A stretch of DNA of 64,000 bases from Blastococcus aurantiacus (GTDB lineage Bacteria; Actinomycetota; Actinomycetes; Mycobacteriales; Geodermatophilaceae): contig NZ_FNBT01000005.1 of assembly GCF_900102425.1 (NCBI RefSeq), forward strand, positions 366,078 to 430,077, written 5' to 3'. Shown here piece after piece: positions 1 through 6,354 of this stretch (position 1 is the first letter of the stretch; each line of letters begins with the position of its first letter). The position numbers and the translations under genes are program-made. The notes under the pieces are model-generated. The model did not search any database. It was not told the DNA's origin and was given only the letters and a program-made list of their open reading frames with translations.

Positions 1-83
1 CGTCGACGACGCCGGCGCACGACGCGCGGAGACTCCCTGCCGCGGGCCTTGCCTGCGAGCCTTGCGGCCAAGACCATTCCGCC

Positions 84-431
84 ATGACACGCGTGGCGGC
101 CCGGCCCCGTTCCTGGGCCGTAGCCCTGTGGGCGCTGTTCGTCGCGGCGTCCGCCACGGTGGCCGCACTGCCCGACGACCCGGGGACCATCCCGGGCGCC
201 TGGCTGGCGATCCTCGCGGTGCTCGGGGTGCTCGCCTTCCGCGGCAGCAGGACCGCCTACGCCGTCCTCGTCGCACTGAACGGGGTGCTGCTGGCCACGG
301 TGCTGCTGCTCGCCGCCCCGCTCCCGCCGACGCTCTGGGGGTTCTACGCGCTGGTCGCCGCGGCGCTCACCGCCCTGGTGGGCATCCCCCTGCTCGTGCG
401 CTCACGCTCCGCCGTCCAGCAGCTCACCTGA
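84..431 (+). CDS. Small four-helix membrane protein, unknown function
   Basis: A 115-residue protein made almost entirely of four hydrophobic segments (about residues 9-29, 34-52, 58-79 and 84-106), so probably an inner-membrane protein. I recognise no family motif. A hexamer GACCAT ends 6 nt before the ATG, which fits the leaderless pattern weakly; there is no clear Shine-Dalgarno. It converges on the MarR gene, and the gap holds a composite hairpin. The gene is real by codon bias, but its function is unknown. Confidence 0.7.
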   Translation: MTRVAARPRSWAVALWALFVAASATVAALPDDPGTIPGAWLAILAVLGVLAFRGSRTAYAVLVALNGVLLATVLLLAAPLPPTLWGFYALVAAALTALVGIPLLVRSRSAVQQLT

Positions 432-447
432 CGCGGCTGCGCCGGAT

Positions 448-501
448 GTGCACGAATCGTCGCCTCCGCGCGCGCGAGGCAGCCGTTCGTGCACGAACGG
501 C
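448..501. repeat. R4 palindromic element, probable bidirectional terminator
   Basis: GTGCACGAA (448-456) pairs with TTCGTGCAC (486-494), and inside it GCCTC (462-466) pairs with GAGGC (476-480). The right part is also a perfect 20-nt palindrome (482-501). It lies between two convergent genes. The motif GCCGTTCGTGCAC recurs twice near 55.1 kb. Confidence 0.6.
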
Positions 502-503
502 GG

Positions 504-977
504 TCAGGCCGGCGGCTCCGCGCGGGGGTGGCGCGTGATGACGGCGGTCATGTCCTCCAGCCAGCGGCGGACGACGGCCAGCTCCTCGTCGCTGTAGTCC
601 TCCATCGCGGCCACCAGGTCCCGGGCCAATCCGCCGAAGTGCTCGGCACCGGCGGCCATCGCGGACTCCGACATCTCCAGGCCCACGCGCCGCCGGTCCT
701 CGGGATCGCGCACGCGCCGCACGTGACCGGCCCGTTCCAGCCGGTCGACCAGCGCTGTCACCGAGGCCGAGCGGAGGTCGACCGCCTCGCCCAGCCGGCC
801 GGCCGTGAGCGCCTCCCCGCGCCGGGCGGCGTCCATGATCGCGACCAGCGCCCGGACGTCGGTGCGGTTGAGCTCGTGCACGTCCGCGAACCGCTGGCCG
901 ACCGCGTCGAGCTCGACGTTGAGCCGGCGCAGGAGGAGGCCCAGCTCCTGGCGGGCACGGGTCGCCTCGTCGTCCAC
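504..977 (-). CDS. MarR family transcriptional regulator
   Basis: A 157-residue winged-helix protein of normal MarR length. The recognition region (LTAGRLGEAVDLRSASVTAL) is followed by a wing with the typical DPEDRRR. The GTG start at 977 is chosen because GGGAGGT lies 6 nt upstream. It is transcribed divergently from an MMPL exporter, with a perfect inverted repeat between them. By analogy with MarR-exporter pairs it probably represses the exporter and itself until a toxic ligand binds. The ligand cannot be read from the sequence. Confidence 0.88.
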   Translation of the reverse strand: MDDEATRARQELGLLLRRLNVELDAVGQRFADVHELNRTDVRALVAIMDAARRGEALTAGRLGEAVDLRSASVTALVDRLERAGHVRRVRDPEDRRRVGLEMSESAMAAGAEHFGGLARDLVAAMEDYSDEELAVVRRWLEDMTAVITRHPRAEPPA

Positions 978-1019
978 CCGGCACCTCCCACTCGCACGTC
1001 GTCCCGCTCCGCGATAATG

Positions 1020-1034
1020 TCTCGACGATCGAGA
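1020..1034. promoter_or_regulatory. Probable MarR operator
   Basis: Perfect inverted repeat TCTCGA-cga-TCGAGA, flanked by ATAAT on both sides. These A/T-rich flanks are the likely -10 regions of the two divergent genes, so a dimer bound here would block both promoters. Position and symmetry are seen; binding is inferred. Confidence 0.75.
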
Positions 1035-1056
1035 TAATCGACCGTCAAGGGACATC

Positions 1057-3138
1057 ATGCCTCGCCGCACCCGCATCCTCCGCTGGCTGATCCCGGCACT
1101 CGTGGCCGTCGCCTGGCTGGTGATCGCCGGCCCGCTGGGCTCGTTCAGCGGCAAGCTCGGCGAGGTCTCGGAGAACGACTCCGCCGCCTTCCTGCCCGAC
1201 AGCGCCGAGTCCACGCAGGTCACCGAGCTGCAGCGGCGGTTCCAGACGGAGCGGGCACTGCCGGTCATCCTGCTGTGGGAGAGCGACGACGGCGCCCTCG
1301 ACCCCGCCGCCCTGACCGAGGCGCAGCAGCGGCTGGACGACGCGGTGGGCATCGCCGAGGACGCCGGCGCGTTGAAGGGCGAGCCGTCGCCGGTCATCCC
1401 GTCCGAGGACGGCATCGCGGTGCAGGCGGTGCTGCCGTTCGACCCCGACCTGGGCGATGCGCTCCCCGAGATCATCGGCGAGCTGCGGGACCTGCCCGCG
1501 ACCGACGGCGCGACGCAGTACGTCACCGGGCCGGGCGCGGTCTTCTCCGACTTCGCCGAGGGCTTCTCCGGCATCGACGGGCTGCTGCTGCTCGCGGCGT
1601 TCGGCGTCGTCCTGCTGATCCTGCTGGTCGTCTACCGCAGCCCGCTGCTGCCGCTGCTGGTCATCGGCACCGCGGCCATGGCGCTGGTCGTCTCGCTCGC
1701 GGTCGCCTACTTCCTCGCGAAGCAGGGATGGATCGACGTCAACGGCCAGAGCCAGGGCATCGCGTCGATCCTGGTCGTCGGCGCGGCCACCGACTACGGC
1801 CTGCTGCTCGTCGCCCGCTACCGGGAGGAGCTGCGCCGCGAGGAGTCGAAGTACACCGCGATGCGCGTGGCGCTGAAGCAGTCGTGGGAACCGATCCTCG
1901 CCTCCGGCGGCACGGTCGTCCTCGGCGTCCTCTGCCTGCTCTTCTCCGACCTGGGCTCCAACCGCGGCCTCGGGCCCATCTCCGCGGTGTGCATCGCCTT
2001 CGCCATGCTGGCCGCGCTCACCTTCCTGCCCGCGCTGCTCGTGCTGCTCGGCCGGGCCGCGTTCTGGCCGTTCCGGCCGAAGTTCGGCGAGGAGCACGTC
2101 CACGGCCGGGGCTGGGAGCGCATCTCGACGTCCGTCGGCCGCCGCCCGGGCCGGTACCTGCTGGGCAGCGCCGGCGCGCTCGTCGTCCTCGCGCTGTTCC
2201 TGCCGACGTTCGACTCCGCCGGCATCCCGCTGTCCGAGGGCGTGAGGGGCGGCTCGGAGTCCGGCGAGGGCCAGGAGGTGCTGGCCCGGCACTACGAGGC
2301 GGGCGCCGCCAGCCCCGCGGTCGTCATCACCCCGGCCGACGGCTGGCGGGAGGTCGCCGACGCCGTGGCCGGCACCGACGGCGTCGCCGGGGTCGAGCCC
2401 TTCACGGGGGACCGGCCCGGTGGCGACCCGCTCGAGGTGGACGGACTGGTCCGGCTCGAGGCGACCCTGACCGACGCCCCCGACAGCGAGGCGGCGCAGA
2501 GCACCGTCTCGGACCTGCGGACGACGGTGCGAGACCTCGACCCCGATGCCCTGGTCGGCGGCACCTCCGCGCAGGACCTGGACACGCAGGAGACCGCCGC
2601 CCGCGACCTGCTGGTCATCGTCCCGCTGGTGCTGCTGGTGATCACCGTCGTGCTGGGCCTGCTGCTGCGGGCGGTCGTGGCGCCGCTGCTGCTGGTGGGC
2701 ACCGTCGCGCTGAGCACCGCTGCGACCGTCGGCGTCGCCGCGCTGGCCTTCGAGCACCTCTTCGACTTCCCGGGCAGCGATCCGCAGGTGCTGCTGATCG
2801 GCTTCGTGTTCCTCGTGGCCCTGGGGATCGACTACAACATCTTCCTCATGACCCGGGCCCGCGAGGAGTCGATGCGGCACGGGACGAAGGACGGCGTGCT
2901 GCGGACCCTCGCGGTGACCGGCGGGGTGATCACGAGCGCCGGGCTGGTGCTGGCGGCCACCTTCGGCGCGCTCACCGTGCTGCCGCTGGTCATCCTCATC
3001 CAGCTCGGCTTTCTCGTCGGCTTCGGCGTCCTGCTCGACACCTTCGTCGTCCGCACGCTGCTCGTGCCGGCCGCCGTGCGGCTCGTCGGCGACAAGGTCT
3101 GGTGGCCCAGCGAGCTCGCGAAGGGCCCGACCAGTTGA
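1057..3138 (+). CDS. MMPL/RND family exporter
   Basis: A 693-residue proton-driven membrane transporter of the short actinobacterial MMPL type. It has two repeated halves, each with a large extracytoplasmic loop followed by a hydrophobic bundle. The proton-relay Asp-Tyr pair is present in both halves (D246-Y247 in ATDYGLLL, D592-Y593 in GIDYNIFL). The ATG at 1057 follows AAGGGA. Relatives export lipids or drugs; here the divergent MarR gene suggests inducible efflux. Its TGA stop lies inside the R1 element that follows. Confidence 0.92.
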   Translation: MPRRTRILRWLIPALVAVAWLVIAGPLGSFSGKLGEVSENDSAAFLPDSAESTQVTELQRRFQTERALPVILLWESDDGALDPAALTEAQQRLDDAVGIAEDAGALKGEPSPVIPSEDGIAVQAVLPFDPDLGDALPEIIGELRDLPATDGATQYVTGPGAVFSDFAEGFSGIDGLLLLAAFGVVLLILLVVYRSPLLPLLVIGTAAMALVVSLAVAYFLAKQGWIDVNGQSQGIASILVVGAATDYGLLLVARYREELRREESKYTAMRVALKQSWEPILASGGTVVLGVLCLLFSDLGSNRGLGPISAVCIAFAMLAALTFLPALLVLLGRAAFWPFRPKFGEEHVHGRGWERISTSVGRRPGRYLLGSAGALVVLALFLPTFDSAGIPLSEGVRGGSESGEGQEVLARHYEAGAASPAVVITPADGWREVADAVAGTDGVAGVEPFTGDRPGGDPLEVDGLVRLEATLTDAPDSEAAQSTVSDLRTTVRDLDPDALVGGTSAQDLDTQETAARDLLVIVPLVLLVITVVLGLLLRAVVAPLLLVGTVALSTAATVGVAALAFEHLFDFPGSDPQVLLIGFVFLVALGIDYNIFLMTRAREESMRHGTKDGVLRTLAVTGGVITSAGLVLAATFGALTVLPLVILIQLGFLVGFGVLLDTFVVRTLLVPAAVRLVGDKVWWPSELAKGPTS

Positions 3139-3197
3139 TCATCGTCGTACGGCTGACCCCACCGGCATGTCGGCCAGCCACATCACGATGATCAACT
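3133..3197. repeat. R1 dispersed hairpin element, copy A
   Basis: A 65-nt element whose ends AGTTGATCATCGT and ACGATGATCAACT are a perfect 13-bp inverted repeat. Inside, GGCTG pairs with CAGCC around a GGCATGTC core. It contains the stop codon of the MMPL gene and sits between convergent genes, so it may terminate both. Copies at 9.2 and 33.8 kb share the ends and core. Confidence 0.75.
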
Positions 3198-3214
3198 GAG
3201 ACGGGCCGGGGACG

Positions 3215-3568
3215 TCAGCCGGCGACGACGATCCACACCAGCAGGACGACGCCGATCGCCACCCAGATCAGCGGCACCCGGTTGACCCAGCGTGCGGCAG
3301 GGTGCCGGCGCAGACCGAGGAGCACCCAGGCGGCGACCGTCGTGCCGAGGGCGACGAAGGGATACGCCCACCACGCCAGGATCACGAAGACCGCGAAGAC
3401 CGACTCCCAGTTCGCCAGCCCCATCGTGCCGCCGATGGCCAGCAGGAACCACGGCAGCAGGTAGACCAGGTAGCAGCCCTGCAGCACGGCGAGCTCGATT
3501 GCCGTCCGCCGTCGCCCTGCGTCCGGCACGGGCACGTCGTACCGGCCCACCGGCGTCGGGTGCATCAC
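3215..3568 (-). CDS. Small three-helix membrane protein, unknown function
   Basis: A 117-residue protein with three strongly hydrophobic segments (about residues 27-50, 55-80 and 96-116) after a short charged N-terminus. I recognise no family. The GTG at 3568 is preferred over the adjacent ATG (3565) because TACGCT lies 8 nt before it, fitting the leaderless promoters elsewhere here. It lies 22 nt downstream of the pheA stop on the same strand and converges on the MMPL gene. Confidence 0.7.
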   Translation of the reverse strand: MMHPTPVGRYDVPVPDAGRRRTAIELAVLQGCYLVYLLPWFLLAIGGTMGLANWESVFAVFVILAWWAYPFVALGTTVAAWVLLGLRRHPAARWVNRVPLIWVAIGVVLLVWIVVAG

Positions 3569-3576
3569 GGCGGCGG

Positions 3577-3582
3577 AGCGTA
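3577..3582 (-). promoter_or_regulatory. Putative leaderless -10 (TACGCT)
   Basis: TACGCT on the minus strand ends 8 nt before the GTG at 3568. Same hexamer class and spacing as the promoters of the P450, SEC-C and photolyase genes. Confidence 0.45.
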
Positions 3583-3590
3583 GCGGCGGG

Positions 3591-4544
3591 TCAGCCCCCG
3601 AGGTCGCCGGCGCGCACGCGGGCCAGCCACCCTTCGGCCTCGGCGAACGCGTCGTCGGCCGACTCGTCCTCCACCGCCCGGTTCTCCCGCCCGTCCGATC
3701 GCGGATAGGAGCCCAGGAAGCGCACGTCCTCGCACACCCGGTGCAGAGCGGCCAGCGCCTCGCCCACCCGGCGGTCGGCGATGTGCCCCTCGCAGTCGAG
3801 GAAGAAGGAGTAGACCCACAGCCGGTCGCGCAGGGGCCGCGACTCGATGCGGGTCAGCGAGATCCCGCGGACGGCGAACTCGCGCAGCACGTCCAGCAGT
3901 GCACCCGTGCGGTCGGTGACGACGGCGACCAGCGAGGTCTTGTCGTTGCCGGTCGGCGCCGGCAGCGGCCCCGGCCGGGCGACCAGGACGAAGCGGGTGA
4001 CCGCGCCCGCGTGGTCGGCGATGCCCTCGGCCAGCGCATCCAGGCCGTAGCGCTGCGCCGCGATCGCCGCGCACACGGCCGCGTCGTACTCCCCCGCGGC
4101 GACGGCGGCCGCCGCCCCCGCCGTCGAGCTGGCCGGGAGCGGCGTGATGCCGGGCAGGTTCGCCTCGAGCCAGCGGCCGGTCTGGGCGAGCGCGTGCGGG
4201 TGGCTGGCCACCGAGCGCACGTCGGCCAGCGTCGTCCCCGGCCGGACGGCGAGGGTGAAGGCGACCGGCAGGAACACCTCGCGCGTGATGACCAGCGGAT
4301 CGCCGTCGGCCAGCCCGTCCATGGTGGCCGGCACCGAGCCCTCCACCGAGTTCTCCAGCGGCACGAGACCGGCGTCGGCGTCCCCCGATCGGACGGCGGC
4401 CAGCGTCGCCGGGACACTCGAGCGGGGGTTCCGCGTTCCCTCGCCGGTGTCGATCACGCTGCTCAGGGCGGCCTCGGCGAAGGTACCCTCGGGGCCGAGA
4501 TAGGCGAACCGCGTCGGAGACGTACTGGGCTGCATCCCGGGCAT
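3591..4544 (-). CDS. pheA: Prephenate dehydratase
   Basis: 317 residues, the usual length for monofunctional actinobacterial PheA, which converts prephenate to phenylpyruvate in phenylalanine synthesis. The N-terminal PDT domain starts with YLGPEGTFAEAA, followed by VPLENSVEGSV and a catalytic-type TRFVLV segment. A C-terminal ACT domain (about residues 205-285) has the SLTRIESRP motif that binds phenylalanine for feedback inhibition. The ATG at 4544 is preferred to 4535 because TACCCT ends 6 nt upstream. No other aromatic pathway gene is adjacent. Confidence 0.95.
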   Translation of the reverse strand: MPGMQPSTSPTRFAYLGPEGTFAEAALSSVIDTGEGTRNPRSSVPATLAAVRSGDADAGLVPLENSVEGSVPATMDGLADGDPLVITREVFLPVAFTLAVRPGTTLADVRSVASHPHALAQTGRWLEANLPGITPLPASSTAGAAAAVAAGEYDAAVCAAIAAQRYGLDALAEGIADHAGAVTRFVLVARPGPLPAPTGNDKTSLVAVVTDRTGALLDVLREFAVRGISLTRIESRPLRDRLWVYSFFLDCEGHIADRRVGEALAALHRVCEDVRFLGSYPRSDGRENRAVEDESADDAFAEAEGWLARVRAGDLGG

Positions 4545-4550
4545 CCGACG

Positions 4551-4556
4551 AGGGTA
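4551..4556 (-). promoter_or_regulatory. Putative leaderless -10 of pheA (TACCCT)
   Basis: TACCCT on the minus strand ends 6 nt before the pheA ATG at 4544. There is no Shine-Dalgarno sequence in between. Confidence 0.5.
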
Positions 4557-4656
4557 GTGCGGGCGGGGCGGCTGGTAGGCGACCCGGGGGAAGCTGCCTC
4601 GCTGACCGGCAGCCCGACCCCGGGTGCCCGGACGACGACCCGCAAGTGGAGGTGGC

Positions 4657-6354
4657 GTGCCCCCTGCCTCGGCTGCCGCTGCCTCCTCCGGCCCCTCACC
4701 GGCCGAGCTGGCCCGGCTCCAGGCGGCGCTGTGGAGGCTGCTGGCCGTCGGTGACCGGGACGACGACACCTTCCGGGGGCTGCTCGACGACGTCGACGAC
4801 GCACTGTCCGGCGCTCAAGACCCGTACTGGTCCGCGTGGCGCTCGGCGCTGGCCGCCCGCCGCAACCTGACCGACGGCGAACCGGACGCTGCCGCGGAGT
4901 CCGTCGCCGCCTCCCGCGAGGCGCTGCACGCCTGCCTGCCCTCGGCGTGGACCGCGCTCACGCTGGCCTACCTGGCCCACGTCGAGGTGACCGCCGACCG
5001 GGTGGACGCCGCGATGCTGATGGCGGTCGACGCCAGCCTGCTCACCGAGGAGCCCTCGGCCGAGGACCCCTCCCGCCCCCTGCTCCAGGCGCACCGCTGG
5101 CTCTCCCTCACGCTGGCCGGCCTGGACCTCGAGGAGCTCGCCGTCGCGCACGCCGGCCGGGCGCACGCCGTCGCGGCCCTCCTCCCGGACCTCGACGACC
5201 AGTGGCAGACGCTCCTGCTCAGCGCGCAGCGGCACGCGGAGCTGGCCCAGACGCTGCACCGCCGCGGCGACGAGGAGCGGGCGCGCGAGCTCGCGGAGGA
5301 GGCCATCGGTTGCGCCATCGCCGCCCGCGAGCTCGACCGCGAGCCCGCACCGGCCGAGGCCGACCTCCTCGACGTCGTCCAGGCGTGGGCGCTGACCTGC
5401 GCCGACGACCTCGACGGCGCGCTGGGCCCGCTGCGCCGCGTCCACCGGCACGTCCAGGGTGACGGCGGCCTGTGGCTGCGCGGCTACACCGATCTGGTCC
5501 TGGCCCGGCTGCTGGCCCGGCTGGCCGCGCGGGACGACGACATCGAGCGTGGCGAGGAGGCCGTCGGCCTGCTGGTCGACGCCGCGGGTGCCTTCGCGGC
5601 CTCCGGCGACCGCCGCCGCTACCGCCAGTGCCTGCTGGAGCTGGGGCAGAACACCGCCGACCTGGGCCGGCCCGCCGAGGCGCTGCACTGGCTGGAGGCC
5701 TATCGCGCCGACACCGGGCGCGCGCACGCCCGCGGTCGCGAGCTGTGGGCGGAGATGTTCGTGCGCCGGAGCCGGCTGCGCGAGGCCGAGCGGCAGGCCG
5801 CCGTGCTGCGGCGGCACGCGCTCGAGGACCCGCTCACCGGTCTGGGCAACCGGCGCAGTGCCGAGCGCCGGCTGGCCGGGCTGCGGTTCGGCGAGGAACC
5901 GCTGTCGCTGGCCGTGGTGGACGTCGACCGGTTCAAGGAGGTCAACGACGGCGCCTCGCACACCCAGGGCGACGTCGTCCTGCGCCGGGTCGCCGACCTG
6001 CTCCGCGAGCACAGCCGCACCGACGACGAGGTGTTCCGCTGGGCCGGCGACGAGTTCCTCGTGCTGCTGCCGACGGCGACCGAGGCGCAGGCCGTCGTCG
6101 TCATGGAGCGGCTGCGCGCCGCCGTCGCCGCGGCCGACTGGTCGGACCTTCGGCTGACCGAGCCGGTCACCGTGAGCGTGGGCGTGGCCACCGCGCCCGA
6201 GGTGGACGAGGGCCACCCCGAGCCGGTGGTCGGCTGGCGCGCGCTGTTCGACACCGCCGACCTGCTGCTGTTCTCCGCGAAGCGCAGCGGGCGCAACCGG
6301 GTGCGCGCGCCCGGCGGGTCAGCGGCCCCGGTTCCCGGCGAGGACGACGCGTGA
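4657..6354 (+). CDS. TPR-GGDEF diguanylate cyclase
   Basis: 565 residues: an N-terminal helical TPR-like region (about 1-380) and a C-terminal GGDEF domain (about 387-555) that would make c-di-GMP from two GTP. The active-site loop reads AGDEF (463-467) instead of GGDEF, a variant known in some active enzymes. RTDD five residues before it matches the inhibitory I-site. No membrane segment is seen, so it is cytosolic. The GTG start has GGAGG 5 nt upstream. Its stop overlaps the GTG of a paralogue with the same layout, suggesting coupled translation. Confidence 0.9.
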   Translation: MPPASAAAASSGPSPAELARLQAALWRLLAVGDRDDDTFRGLLDDVDDALSGAQDPYWSAWRSALAARRNLTDGEPDAAAESVAASREALHACLPSAWTALTLAYLAHVEVTADRVDAAMLMAVDASLLTEEPSAEDPSRPLLQAHRWLSLTLAGLDLEELAVAHAGRAHAVAALLPDLDDQWQTLLLSAQRHAELAQTLHRRGDEERARELAEEAIGCAIAARELDREPAPAEADLLDVVQAWALTCADDLDGALGPLRRVHRHVQGDGGLWLRGYTDLVLARLLARLAARDDDIERGEEAVGLLVDAAGAFAASGDRRRYRQCLLELGQNTADLGRPAEALHWLEAYRADTGRAHARGRELWAEMFVRRSRLREAERQAAVLRRHALEDPLTGLGNRRSAERRLAGLRFGEEPLSLAVVDVDRFKEVNDGASHTQGDVVLRRVADLLREHSRTDDEVFRWAGDEFLVLLPTATEAQAVVVMERLRAAVAAADWSDLRLTEPVTVSVGVATAPEVDEGHPEPVVGWRALFDTADLLLFSAKRSGRNRVRAPGGSAAPVPGEDDA

